From: Limnohabitans sp. INBF002 | GTDB lineage: Bacteria; Pseudomonadota; Gammaproteobacteria; Burkholderiales; Burkholderiaceae_C | DNA length: 64,000 nt | NCBI RefSeq assembly: GCF_027924905.1 | Contig: NZ_AP027055.1 | Coordinates: forward strand, 744,001-808,000 | Reading direction: 5' to 3' | Shown: in pieces, positions 56,207-64,000 of the stretch | Numbering within the stretch: position 1 is the stretch's first letter | How the letters are laid out: each line of letters starts with the position of its first letter | The notes under the pieces: model-generated | The model's database searches: none | Told to the model about the DNA's origin: nothing | The model's input: the letters and a program-made list of their open reading frames with translations, nothing else | Program-made: the position numbers and the translations under genes

Positions 56207-56892
56207 GGCGATACGTTATTGAATCGGTAGCCCACGCCACGAATGGTCTCTAAGGGAAAGGCTTGCAAAGCATCTGGGCGGGCGTCGTCCAATTTGCGGC
56301 GGAGTCGTTGAATGCAGACATCGACCACGTTCGTGCCTGGATCAAAATCGACATTCCATACTTGTTTGAGGATTTGCTGCCTAGAAAAAATTTGTCCTGG
56401 TGACAACATCATGCACTCCAGCAACACAAATTCGCGTTGTGTGAGGGGGGCCGCATGCTCGCCCCATTGTGCGACACGTGAAAATCGATTCAGGGTTAAG
56501 CCACTTTGCGAAATGAAGGCATGTGCGCTGCCCGACTGTCTTGCAATCAAAGTTTTGACACGCACAATCAATTCCTCAATGAAAAAGGGTTTGGCCAAGT
56601 AATCGTCAGCACCTTTTTCAAAACCTTTCAGGCGATCTATCAGTTCGGTGCGTGCGGTCAGCATCATGATGGGCGTTTTTAAACCTTTGCGTCTAATTTC
56701 GCCCAGCACCTCAAACCCGTCCATCAACGGCATAGAGACGTCCAGGACGATGGCATCAAATTTTTTTATCAGGGCCGTGTTCAGCCCCCTGAAGCCATCT
56801 GAATCGTGATGGACTGTAAAACCCTCTGACTCGAAACCCGAAATGATGAAATCAGCGATATTTTTCTCATCTTCAATCAACAAAATATTCAT
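56203..56892 (-). CDS. OmpR/CusR-type response regulator (TCS-2)
   Basis: A 229-residue regulator, same length as its TCS-1 paralogue. The receiver domain has IEDE (residues 6-9), D51 in IVLDVSMP, and the Lys in YLAKPFFIEEL near 98-108; the winged-helix domain ends ETIRGVGYRFNNV. The ATG at 56892 gives MNILLIEDEKNIADF; the longer frame (to 56976) adds a non-conserved leader and overlaps the operator. A perfect palindrome with 7-bp arms lies 40 nt upstream, so autoregulation is likely. Confidence 0.92.
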   Translation of the reverse strand: MNILLIEDEKNIADFIISGFESEGFTVHHDSDGFRGLNTALIKKFDAIVLDVSMPLMDGFEVLGEIRRKGLKTPIMMLTARTELIDRLKGFEKGADDYLAKPFFIEELIVRVKTLIARQSGSAHAFISQSGLTLNRFSRVAQWGEHAAPLTQREFVLLECMMLSPGQIFSRQQILKQVWNVDFDPGTNVVDVCIQRLRRKLDDARPDALQAFPLETIRGVGYRFNNVSP

Positions 56893-56931
56893 GATTTGAT
56901 TTTGACGCGCAATGCGAAAACTTTGCTGTAA

Positions 56932-56947
56932 ATTACAACTTTGTAAT
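56932..56947. promoter_or_regulatory. Perfect palindrome ATTACAA-CT-TTGTAAT upstream of the TCS-2 regulator
   Basis: Arms 56932-56938 and 56941-56947, 2-nt spacer; equivalently TTAC-N6-GTAA. Same half-site spacing as the four TGAC-N6-GTCA boxes of TCS-1, one base different per half-site. It resembles the class of boxes bound by CusR/HprR-type regulators (from memory). The site is 40 nt upstream of the regulator ATG. Confidence 0.65.
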
Positions 56948-57129
56948 CGCCATTGACGTGTTTCATTCAGGGGCACTTAACAGGCTCTAGCTCGTTCGGA
57001 TGTGTTGTGACGCTTTGCACGTCGCCCTCTCATAAGCGTCAAGGGCCAGATGAAATCCCTAGGCCGTTACTTAGAGGACCTCGATAACAAGCTTGGAGAC
57101 CAACTTTAAGACGATGTGCTCAATACAGT

Positions 57130-58242
57130 TCAACGTGAACTCGACTGGTAAGCCGTCAAAGCACGATTCGCTTTCACCGCTTGCCCCAACTCAATCACCG
57201 CCAGCGCGTAGTAGCTGCTCCAGTTGTAGCGTGTCACCACATAAAAGTTGTCGGTGCCCGCCACATAGCTGGGTGGCTCGTCACCATTGAACAACTCCAC
57301 CAAGGCTAAAGAGCCGTTGTGCTTTTGCGCTTGTTCGTCTAGCACCGCGCCTTTGGCGGTGAAGTTGCTCACGCTGAACGAGGGCAAGATGTCGGGGGCC
57401 AGCAAGGTGGGTTTGTCCAAACGCGCTTCATCAAAGCTCACGGGGTAGTGTGTGGGCATACCGGTTTGCCAGCCAAAGGCTTTGAAGTAATTGGCCACCG
57501 AGCCAATCGCGTCCACTGGGCTGTTGCGCAAATCAATGCGGCCATCGCCATCAAAGTCCACTGCAAACTTGGCCGCGCTGGAGGGCATGAACTGTGGCCA
57601 GCCCATGGCGCCCGCAAAGCTGCCGGTGATGCTGGCGTCGCCTTGGTGGTGGGCTTGCACCAAGAAGTGGCCCAGCTCAGATTTGAAGAAGGCTTGGCGT
57701 TCAACTGCGCGTGGGTGTGCGGCGGGGAAGTTGAGCGTGAGTGTGGTCAAGGCATCGAGCACGCGGTAGTTGCCCATGTTTTGGCCGTAGAAGGTTTCTA
57801 CACCGATGATGCCCACAATCATTTCGGCAGGCACGCCATAGGTTTGCTCCGCACGGGCGAGGTCGCTTTGGTAGGTTTGCCAAAACTGGGTGCCCGCATC
57901 AATGCGGCGGCTTTCAATGAAGCGCTCGCGATACGCACGCCAGTTCTTGGCGGTGGGCACGGTGGGCGGCAGCACCATCTTGGGCACGCCCTTTAAAAAC
58001 TGTGCTTTGCTGATTTGCTCACGCACCCAAGCTTTGGGTAGCTTGTGCTGTTGGGCCAGCTCATCGGCCAGTGCGATGGCTTCTGTGGTTTTCCCGTAGA
58101 CAGGGCCGCGTGTGGAGGCTTTATGAGCAACGGTTTTGTGAGCTTTCGCATGCGACTTGGCTGTTGCCTCGCCTGCAAATGCAGCCATTAGCAACAACAC
58201 GGCGGTGATTTGACGTAACGCAAGAGTTGGCTGCAAAGCCAT
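57130..58242 (-). CDS. mltB: Lytic murein transglycosylase B (MltB family)
   Basis: Cleaves the MurNAc-GlcNAc bond of peptidoglycan with formation of 1,6-anhydro ends. The 370-residue protein starts with a signal peptide (ITAVLLLMAAFAGEATA), then a Lys/His/Ala-rich stretch; the SLT-type catalytic Glu is in IGVETFYGQNMGNYRVLDAL near residue 150, and GSFAGAMGWPQFMPSS and DFDGDGRIDL are typical. It is probably not a lipoprotein (no lipobox). The frame opens from a GTG at 58269, but the ATG at 58242 gives a better signal peptide. The last 15 codons lie beyond the 35-bp repeat and may have been supplied by the TCS-2 module. Confidence 0.93.
   Translation of the reverse strand: MALQPTLALRQITAVLLLMAAFAGEATAKSHAKAHKTVAHKASTRGPVYGKTTEAIALADELAQQHKLPKAWVREQISKAQFLKGVPKMVLPPTVPTAKNWRAYRERFIESRRIDAGTQFWQTYQSDLARAEQTYGVPAEMIVGIIGVETFYGQNMGNYRVLDALTTLTLNFPAAHPRAVERQAFFKSELGHFLVQAHHQGDASITGSFAGAMGWPQFMPSSAAKFAVDFDGDGRIDLRNSPVDAIGSVANYFKAFGWQTGMPTHYPVSFDEARLDKPTLLAPDILPSFSVSNFTAKGAVLDEQAQKHNGSLALVELFNGDEPPSYVAGTDNFYVVTRYNWSSYYALAVIELGQAVKANRALTAYQSSSR
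57178..57212. repeat. Direct repeat, right copy (inside mltB)
   Basis: Partner of 53526-53560 (33/35 identical, same orientation). It lies in the mltB coding region near the 3' end and encodes YALAVIELGQA. It marks the right edge of the 3.65-kb TCS-2 module. Confidence 0.85.
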
Positions 58243-58339
58243 ATAAAACGGGGATGTATGTGTTTTCACGCAGTGTTTGCAAGGGAAAAAGCAAGGTCAC
58301 CATGGTAAGCTGACTTGAAGAAGAACCGAGGCAGACGAG

Positions 58340-59293
58340 ATGAGTAAAACAGGCTATTACACGCATCCCCTGTGCATGAAGCACGAGATGGGTGAGGGGC
58401 ATCCTGAATGCCCAGAACGGCTCAGCGCCATCCAAGACCGCTTGCTCATCAGCGGCGTGGATCTCGGTCTCACGCAGATCGAAGCGCCCGAAGCGCCTTT
58501 GGCCGACATCGAGCTGGCGCACGACCGCATGTACATCGCGTCCTTGCGCGGTTTGTCGGACCAGTTGGTGGAAGACATCGCCGCTGGTGGTCCTGCGTAT
58601 GGTCACTTGGATTCAGACACCAACATCAACAGCTACACGTGGAAAGCCGCCTTGGCTTCAGCAGGTGCCGCCGTGGCGGCGACGGACGCGGTGATTGCAG
58701 GCGAGTTGACCAACGCGTTTTGTGCCGTTCGCCCACCCGGCCACCATGCCGAGCGCAGCAAGGCGGGTGGTTTTTGTTTTTTCAACAACGTGGCGATTGC
58801 GGCCAAATACGCGCTAGAGCGTCATGGCTTGAAGCGCGTGGCGGTGGTGGACTTTGATGTGCACCATGGCAACGGCACGGAAGACATCTTGAGTGGTGAC
58901 GACCGTGTGTTGATGGTGAGTTTTTTCCAGCACCCGTTCTACCCACACACGGGCACCGAACACCCCGCAGCCAACATGCTCAACATTCCTGTGCCGGCCT
59001 ACACCAAAGGCATGGAGGTGCGTGAATTGATCGAGACCCATTGGGTGCCCCGCTTAGAAGCGTTCAAACCCGAAATGATTTTCATCAGCGCCGGTTTTGA
59101 CGCCCACCGCGAAGACGACATGGGTCAGATGGGGTTGGTCGAGCAAGACTACGCTTGGATCACCCACCGCTTGCGTGACATTGCGGCGCGTCACGCACAG
59201 GGGCGCATCGTGTCTTGCCTCGAAGGCGGCTACGATCTGAGTGCGCTGAGTCGCAGCGTGGAAGCGCATTTGCGCGTGTTGGCAGATATTTAA
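58340..59293 (+). CDS. Histone deacetylase family protein
   Basis: A 317-residue arginase/deacetylase-fold hydrolase of the bacterial HDAC-like group (acetoin utilisation/acetylpolyamine amidohydrolase relatives). Zinc and catalytic motifs are intact: RPPGHHAERSKAGGFCFFNN near residues 131-150 (core PPGHHAE), DFDVHHGNGTED near 170 and AGFDAHREDDMG near 251. The natural substrate in bacteria is usually unknown (acetylated polyamines or proteins). The mscS-like gene follows after 3 nt, so both are likely cotranscribed. Confidence 0.93.
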   Translation: MSKTGYYTHPLCMKHEMGEGHPECPERLSAIQDRLLISGVDLGLTQIEAPEAPLADIELAHDRMYIASLRGLSDQLVEDIAAGGPAYGHLDSDTNINSYTWKAALASAGAAVAATDAVIAGELTNAFCAVRPPGHHAERSKAGGFCFFNNVAIAAKYALERHGLKRVAVVDFDVHHGNGTEDILSGDDRVLMVSFFQHPFYPHTGTEHPAANMLNIPVPAYTKGMEVRELIETHWVPRLEAFKPEMIFISAGFDAHREDDMGQMGLVEQDYAWITHRLRDIAARHAQGRIVSCLEGGYDLSALSRSVEAHLRVLADI

Positions 59294-59296
59294 ACA

Positions 59297-60541
59297 ATGA
59301 ACGATTTACAAGAACTGTTGCTGGACCTGCAAAGTCCAGCGATTGCGTTAGAACTCGCCGGTTTGGCGCTGTGTTTGGCTTTGGCTTGGGGTTTGAGCTG
59401 GGCCTTGGGGCGTAGATTCACGTCTCCCAACTCGATTTTGTTTGGGCGTCGATTGATGGATGGCGTGCTGTTTCCAGCGCTGGCCTTGGTCTTGACCTAT
59501 GGCTTGAAGCTGGTACTGATGAAGACGCAGCGTGTGGCAGTGCTGAAGATGGCTTTGCCCGTGCTGATGTCGCTGGTGCTGATTCGCTTGATCGCGCGTG
59601 TTTTGGCTGCGGTGTTCCCCAATTCGCGCGGTGCGCGCATCTTGGAACAAGTCGTGTCTTGGCTGGCTTGGGGTTTGGCTGTGCTGTGGATCACGGGCTG
59701 GTGGGGCCCGATGATGGATGAGCTGGATGGCTTGCAATTCATGCTCGGTAAGACACGCATCAGCGTGACGCATGTGCTGGAAGTGGTGTTTACCTCTGGC
59801 TTTGTCTTGGTGCTGGCGCTGTGGCTGTCGGCCACCCTTGAGCAACGTGTTCTCAACCGTGCGTTTGAAGATTTATCCATGCGCAAGGTGGCAGCCAATG
59901 CCATGCGCGTGTTGTTGTTGATCATCGGCACTTTGTTTGCCTTGTCTTCGCTGGGCTTTGATTTGACGGCCTTGTCGGTCTTGGGTGGTGCCTTGGGTGT
60001 GGGTATTGGTTTTGGTTTGCAAAAGCTAGCCGCTAACTATGTGAGCGGCTTTGTCATCTTGCTAGAACGCTCGCTGCGTATTGGCGACTTTGTGCGTGTG
60101 GATGGCTTTGAAGGCCGCGTGACCGACATCAAAACCCGCTACACCTTGGTGCGTGCCAGCAATGGCAGCGAAGCGGTGGTGCCCAATGAATTGCTGCTGA
60201 CGCAGCGTGTCGAGAACTTGTCACTCGAAAGCCGCCACTTGCTGCAAACTTGTACCTTCTGGGTGGGGCTGGAAAGCGATGTGGCCCGCGTGCAAGACGT
60301 GTTGGTACAAGCTGCACTGAGCGCTGAGTGGGTGCTGTCCAGCCCCATGCCCCAAGCCTTGCTGGGCGAGGTGGCGCCTCAGGGCCTGCGTTTCAATTTG
60401 AATTTCTGGATGGAAGACCCCGTGAATGGCCAATCTTTGACGCGCTCGCGCGTCAACATCGCGGCGCTGAGCGCTTTGCGTGCGGCTGGCGTGGTGTTGG
60501 TGCATTCGCCCCAAGAGGTGGTGTTGCGCCATCCTGCTTAA
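59297..60541 (+). CDS. MscS-type mechanosensitive channel
   Basis: A 414-residue membrane protein: five or six hydrophobic N-terminal segments, then the MscS pore-lining helix region LTALSVLGGALGVGIGFGLQKLAANYVSG near residues 228-256 (core GGALGVGIGFGLQKLAANY) and the beta domain starting LLERSLRIGDFVRVDGFEGRV with the PNELLLTQRVENLS motif. It is longer than E. coli MscS (286), the additional helices being N-terminal as in MscK/YbdG-type proteins. It likely releases solutes on hypo-osmotic shock. Confidence 0.92.
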   Translation: MNDLQELLLDLQSPAIALELAGLALCLALAWGLSWALGRRFTSPNSILFGRRLMDGVLFPALALVLTYGLKLVLMKTQRVAVLKMALPVLMSLVLIRLIARVLAAVFPNSRGARILEQVVSWLAWGLAVLWITGWWGPMMDELDGLQFMLGKTRISVTHVLEVVFTSGFVLVLALWLSATLEQRVLNRAFEDLSMRKVAANAMRVLLLIIGTLFALSSLGFDLTALSVLGGALGVGIGFGLQKLAANYVSGFVILLERSLRIGDFVRVDGFEGRVTDIKTRYTLVRASNGSEAVVPNELLLTQRVENLSLESRHLLQTCTFWVGLESDVARVQDVLVQAALSAEWVLSSPMPQALLGEVAPQGLRFNLNFWMEDPVNGQSLTRSRVNIAALSALRAAGVVLVHSPQEVVLRHPA

Positions 60542-60543
60542 GA

Positions 60544-60568
60544 TTTTCCTAGGGACTTCCCTAGAAAA
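60544..60568. repeat. Palindrome CTAGGGA-CT-TCCCTAG after the MscS gene
   Basis: Perfect 7-bp arms (60549-60555, 60558-60564) with outer T4/A4 pairing past a bulged C. It lies immediately after the MscS-type gene stop and about 95 nt before etfB. It may be a weak terminator or an operator. Confidence 0.5.
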
Positions 60569-60612
60569 GCACGGTCGTTCGATAAAAAGGCGACTTTGAT
60601 CTCTACAATGTT

Positions 60613-60628
60613 ACGTTTACGTAAACGT
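60613..60628. promoter_or_regulatory. 16-bp perfect palindrome upstream of etfB
   Basis: ACGTTTACGTAAACGT, located 34 nt before the etfB ATG and just after a TACAAT -10-like hexamer (60604-60609). It resembles palindromes bound by MerR-type LiuR-like regulators of branched-chain and fatty acid catabolism (from memory). The position overlapping the transcript start suggests a repressor site. Confidence 0.6.
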
Positions 60629-60661
60629 CAATCTGTTTAATTTAAATATTGGAGCTTTTGC

Positions 60662-61411
60662 ATGAAAGTTTTGGTCGCAGTCAAACGCGTGGTGGACTAC
60701 AACGTCAAGGTCCGCGTGAAGTCGGACAACTCGGGCGTTGACATTGCAAACGTCAAGATGAGCATGAACCCGTTTGATGAGATCGCGGTGGAAGAAGCCG
60801 TGCGCCTCAAAGAAAAGGGTGTGGTCACTGAGGTGATCGCCGTGTCTTGCGGCGTGGCCCAGTGCCAAGAAACCTTGCGCACCGCGATGGCCATTGGCGC
60901 AGACCGAGGCATCTTGGTCGAGACCGCTGAAGAGCTGCAACCCTTGGCCGTGGCCAAGCTCCTCAAAGCTTTGGTCGACAAAGAGCAGCCTGGCTTGGTG
61001 ATTCTGGGCAAACAAGCGATTGACGACGATTGCAACCAGACCGGCCAAATGTTGGCGGCGTTGGCCGACATGCCCCAAGCCACCTTTGCTTCCAAAGTCG
61101 AAGTGGCGGGCGACAAAGCCAGCGTGACCCGTGAAGTCGACGGTGGCTTGGAAACCATTTCGATCAGCCTGCCCGCCGTCATCACGACTGACTTGCGTTT
61201 GAACGAGCCCCGCTACGTGACCTTGCCCAACATCATGAAGGCCAAGAAGAAGCAACTCGATGTGTTCAAGCCCGAAGACTTGGGCGTTGACGTGAGCCCC
61301 CGCATCAAGACCCTCAAAGTGGTCGAACCTGCCAAGCGCAGCGCGGGCATCAAGGTGCCAGATGTGGCCACTTTGGTGGACAAGCTCAAAAACGTGGCAA
61401 AAGTTATTTAA
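60662..61411 (+). CDS. etfB: Electron transfer flavoprotein beta subunit
   Basis: A 249-residue AMP-binding subunit of the ETF heterodimer, which takes electrons from acyl-CoA dehydrogenases to ETF-quinone oxidoreductase. It starts [19 protein letters not shown] and has the family segment [20 protein letters not shown] (seen as [16 protein letters not shown] near residues 178-193) with the dehydrogenase recognition loop. Good position upstream of etfA with 39 nt between them, and a downstream acyl-CoA dehydrogenase supports a fatty acid oxidation role. Confidence 0.97.
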   Translation: MKVLVAVKRVVDYNVKVRVKSDNSGVDIANVKMSMNPFDEIAVEEAVRLKEKGVVTEVIAVSCGVAQCQETLRTAMAIGADRGILVETAEELQPLAVAKLLKALVDKEQPGLVILGKQAIDDDCNQTGQMLAALADMPQATFASKVEVAGDKASVTREVDGGLETISISLPAVITTDLRLNEPRYVTLPNIMKAKKKQLDVFKPEDLGVDVSPRIKTLKVVEPAKRSAGIKVPDVATLVDKLKNVAKVI

Positions 61412-61450
61412 GCCCGTCATTTAAAGAACACAAGCGCAGGAGAAACACAC

Positions 61451-62383
61451 ATGACATCCCTCGTGATTGCAGAACACGACAACGCCAGCATCAAAGGCGC
61501 AACCTTGAACACCGTCACAGCCGCAGCCGCCATGGGCGCTGACGTGCACGTGCTGGTCGCAGGCCACAACGCGGGTGCTGCCGCAGCCGCTGCAGCGCAA
61601 ATTGCAGGCGTGAGCAAAGTCATCCACGCCGACGGCGCCACGCTGGAAGCTGGCTTGGCCGAGAACGTCGCAGCGCAAGTGCTGGCCATCGCTGGCAACT
61701 ACACCCACATCTTGTTCCCCGCCACAGCGGCGGGTAAGAACGTGGCACCGAGAGTCGCCGCCAAGCTGGACGTGGGCCAAATCAGCGACATCACCAAGGT
61801 GGACAGCCCAGACACGTTTGAGCGCCCCATCTATGCGGGCAATGCGATTGCTACCGTGCAAAGTACAGATGCTGTCAAAGTCATCACCGTGCGCACCACA
61901 GGTTTTGATGCAGCCGCTTCTACAGGTGGCTCGGCCGCAGTGGAAACCACAGCAGCAGCCACAGACTCAGGCAAGAGCAGCTTCGTGGGCCGTGAAGTCA
62001 CCAAGAGCGACCGCCCAGAGCTGACCGCAGCCAAGATCATCGTCTCGGGTGGCCGTGCCTTGGGCAGCTCAGAGAAGTTTGACGAAGTCATGGTTCCCTT
62101 GGCTGACAAGCTGGGTGCTGCGATTGGTGCCAGCCGTGCTGCGGTGGACGCAGGCTATGCCGCCAATGACTTGCAAGTGGGTCAAACCGGCAAGATCGTG
62201 GCACCTCAGTTGTACGTGGCCTGCGGCATCAGCGGCGCCATCCAACACTTGGCCGGTATGAAAGACAGCAAGGTGATCGTGGCCATCAACAAAGACCCCG
62301 AGGCGCCGATCTTCAGCGTGGCTGACTTCGGCTTGGAGGCTGACCTGTTTGTGGCTGTGCCAGAGTTGGTCGCTGCCCTTTAA
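61451..62383 (+). CDS. etfA: Electron transfer flavoprotein alpha subunit
   Basis: A 310-residue FAD-binding subunit of ETF. The C-terminal FAD motif is [18 protein letters not shown] near residues 255-272, with [10 protein letters not shown] just before and [16 protein letters not shown] after; the N-terminal domain resembles EtfB. It starts [21 protein letters not shown] terminator follows 10 nt after the stop. Confidence 0.97.
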   Translation: MTSLVIAEHDNASIKGATLNTVTAAAAMGADVHVLVAGHNAGAAAAAAAQIAGVSKVIHADGATLEAGLAENVAAQVLAIAGNYTHILFPATAAGKNVAPRVAAKLDVGQISDITKVDSPDTFERPIYAGNAIATVQSTDAVKVITVRTTGFDAAASTGGSAAVETTAAATDSGKSSFVGREVTKSDRPELTAAKIIVSGGRALGSSEKFDEVMVPLADKLGAAIGASRAAVDAGYAANDLQVGQTGKIVAPQLYVACGISGAIQHLAGMKDSKVIVAINKDPEAPIFSVADFGLEADLFVAVPELVAAL

Positions 62384-62393
62384 ACACACTGTG

Positions 62394-62421
62394 AAAAGGC
62401 ACTCTTCGGGGTGCCTTTTTT
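62394..62421 (+). terminator. Rho-independent terminator after etfA
   Basis: 9-bp stem AAAAGGCAC / GTGCCTTTT around an 8-nt loop, followed by further T residues. It separates etfBA from the acyl-CoA dehydrogenase gene that starts at 62446, so the latter has its own promoter or depends on read-through. Confidence 0.85.
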
Positions 62422-62445
62422 GTACTGAATTTTGGAGACATAAAA

Positions 62446-64000
62446 ATGAGCTACATCGCCCCCATCAAAGACATGGTGTTCAACATGGAACACTTGGCTG
62501 GCCTCGAACAAGTGGCCCAAATTCCAGCATTCGAGGACATGGGCGTGGAAACCGCCCAAGCCGTGCTGGAAGAATGCGCCAAGTTGAACGAGTCGGTGCT
62601 TGTGCCTTTGAACTGGGAAGGCGACAAGAACCCATCGTTCTTCAAAGATGGTCACGTGACCACCACGCCCGGCTTCAAAGAGGCCTACCAACAGTACTGT
62701 GAAGGCGGCTGGCAAAGCCTGCAGCACCCCGCCGATTTTGGCGGTCAAGGTTTGCCCAAAACCATTGGTGCGGCTTGCGGCGAAATGCTCAACTCGGCCA
62801 ACATGAGTTTTGCGTTGTGCCCGATGTTGACTGACGGCGCGATTGAAGCGTTGCTCACCGCTGGCTCTGACGAGTTGAAAGCCACGTACCTTGAAAAGCT
62901 CATCTCGGGCGAGTGGACTGGCACCATGAACTTGACCGAGCCACAAGCGGGCTCTGACTTGGCGGCCGTGCGCACCCGCGCTGAGCCTTTGCCAGACGGC
63001 ACCTACAAAGTGTTTGGCACCAAGATTTTCATCACCTACGGTGAGCACGACATGGCCGAAAACATCGTCCATCTTGTGCTGGCCCGTGTGCAAGGCGCGC
63101 CCGAAGGCGTGAAGGGCATCAGCTTGTTTGTGGTGCCCAAATTCATGGTGAACAAAGACGGCTCGTTGGGCGCGCGTAACGATGTGCACTGCGTGAGCAT
63201 CGAACACAAGATGGGCATCAAAGCCAGCCCTACAGCGGTGTTGCAGTATGGCGACCACGGCGGTGCAATTGGCTTCCTCGTTGGTGAAGAAAACCGTGGC
63301 CTCGAATACATGTTCATCATGATGAACGCCGCGCGTTACGCCGTGGGCGTGCAAGGCATTTCGATTGCCGAACGTGCGTACCAAAAGGCTGTGACCTTCT
63401 CGCGTGACCGCGTGCAAAGCCGCCCTGTGGACGGCAGCATGAAAACCAGTGCGCCCATCATTCACCACCCCGACGTGCGTCGCATGTTGATGACCATGCG
63501 CGCCTACACCGAAGGTTGTCGCGCCATGGCCACCGTGGCTGCGGCGGCGTATGACGCCTCGCACCACCATCCCGATGCCGACACGCGCAAAGACAACTTG
63601 GCGTTCTACGAATTTTTGGTGCCGTTGGTCAAAGGCTTCAGCACCGAGATGAGTTTGGAAGTCACCAGCCTGGGCGTGCAAGTCCACGGCGGCATGGGCT
63701 TCATCGAAGAAACGGGTGCGGCACAGTACTACCGCGACGCCAAAATTTTGACGATTTACGAAGGCACCACCGCCATTCAAGCCAACGACTTGATCGGTCG
63801 CAAAACAGGCCGTGATGGTGGCCAAACCGCCAAAGGCATTGCCGCGCAAATCGCCAACACCGAAGCTGATTTACTCAAGAGCGGCAGTGCCAATGCCAAG
63901 GCGATGGCCGCACGTTTGAAAGCCGCGCGCGAAGCCTTCTTGAATGTGGTCGACTTCGTGGTGGCAGGTGCCAAAGCCAGCCCCAACGCGGTGTTTGCAG
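62446..64000 (+). CDS. Acyl-CoA dehydrogenase (3'-truncated by window end)
   Basis: About 518 residues of a flavin-dependent acyl-CoA dehydrogenase; the C-terminus lies beyond the window. Substrate/FAD motifs are MNLTEPQAGSDLAAVRTRA near residues 162-180 and GVQVHGGMGFIEETGAAQYYRD near 410-431, and the catalytic-Glu region YEGTTAIQANDLIGRK. The long form (about 600 residues, like FadE-related DmdC/AidB-type proteins) is common beside etfBA in Burkholderiales. A Shine-Dalgarno TTGGAG lies about 10 nt upstream of the ATG. Confidence 0.93.
   Translation, partial: MSYIAPIKDMVFNMEHLAGLEQVAQIPAFEDMGVETAQAVLEECAKLNESVLVPLNWEGDKNPSFFKDGHVTTTPGFKEAYQQYCEGGWQSLQHPADFGGQGLPKTIGAACGEMLNSANMSFALCPMLTDGAIEALLTAGSDELKATYLEKLISGEWTGTMNLTEPQAGSDLAAVRTRAEPLPDGTYKVFGTKIFITYGEHDMAENIVHLVLARVQGAPEGVKGISLFVVPKFMVNKDGSLGARNDVHCVSIEHKMGIKASPTAVLQYGDHGGAIGFLVGEENRGLEYMFIMMNAARYAVGVQGISIAERAYQKAVTFSRDRVQSRPVDGSMKTSAPIIHHPDVRRMLMTMRAYTEGCRAMATVAAAAYDASHHHPDADTRKDNLAFYEFLVPLVKGFSTEMSLEVTSLGVQVHGGMGFIEETGAAQYYRDAKILTIYEGTTAIQANDLIGRKTGRDGGQTAKGIAAQIANTEADLLKSGSANAKAMAARLKAAREAFLNVVDFVVAGAKASPNAVFA

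Noticed and set aside
57009-57040. Short inverted repeat GACGCTT...AAGCGTC near the right end of the TCS-2 module
   Set aside because: Only 7-bp arms with an 18-nt loop; not enough to call a terminator, att core or IS end.
57050-57109. Small plus-strand ORF of 19 codons (MKSLGRYLEDLDNKLGDQL) in the gap between the TCS-2 regulator and mltB
   Set aside because: Too short, no Shine-Dalgarno, no recognisable family; may be part of decayed DNA at the module edge.
62380-63849. 489-codon minus-strand open frame opposite the acyl-CoA dehydrogenase
   Set aside because: Antisense of a clearly conserved enzyme; His/Gly-rich translation without any family resemblance.

Overview
The window is ordinary chromosomal DNA from a betaproteobacterium of the order Burkholderiales, most likely family Comamonadaceae (Limnohabitans/Rhodoferax type). 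This is inferred from protein sequence character, the moderately GC-rich coding style, and gene order: pnp - quinone reductase - tpiA - secG - tRNA-Leu(GAG) - nuoABCDEFGHIJKLMN, and a split version of the queG/tsaE/amidase/mutL/miaA neighbourhood. No database search was possible. There are no rRNA genes, CRISPR arrays, intact transposases or integrases.

Layout. 0-17.5 kb is housekeeping: start of a membrane-fusion (HlyD-like) protein, an RNB-domain RNase, uppP, an alpha/beta hydrolase, an Anbu-type proteasome-like peptidase overlapping mutS, suhB, trmJ, cysE, mogA, darP (yjgA), pmbA, yqeY, rpsU, a BaiN/HI0933-type flavoprotein, a uroporphyrinogen-III C-methyltransferase and ybiB. Large palindromic elements sit after uppP, after pmbA and, unusually, in frame inside mutS.

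17.5-22.2 kb is an accessory locus: a small FlaG-like gene divergent from an OmpR-type response regulator and histidine kinase pair (TCS-1), then a 660-residue protein with two TerB-like domains, a perfect run of eight 12-residue repeats and a C-terminal hydrophobic segment. Paired palindromes TGAC-N6-GTCA precede both the regulator and the TerB-like gene.

22.2-42.9 kb is core again: tsaD, rpsO, pnp, a quinone oxidoreductase, tpiA, secG, tRNA-Leu and the complete 14-gene complex I operon, closed by a strong terminator. 42.9-53.5 kb holds a NUDIX hydrolase, a DUF1178 protein, the leftward mutL-MFS-miaA operon, a DedA protein, the leftward tsaE-amiC-aminotransferase-VF530 operon and queG.

53.5-57.2 kb is a second accessory module of about 3.65 kb. 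It holds TCS-2, whose kinase (461 aa) and regulator (229 aa) have the same lengths as those of TCS-1, a secreted protein with cysteines spaced 12/11/12/11/12, and a truncated-globin-like protein that lacks the heme-ligating histidine. The module is bracketed by 35-bp direct repeats (33/35 identical) derived from the 3' end of mltB. Its own palindromes are TTAC-N6-GTAA, the same geometry as the TCS-1 boxes with one base changed per half-site. The two modules look like diverged copies of one sensor-regulator-effector system; this is the most interesting content of the window.

57.1-64 kb contains mltB, a histone-deacetylase-family protein, an MscS-type channel, etfBA preceded by a 16-bp perfect palindrome, and an acyl-CoA dehydrogenase cut off by the window end.
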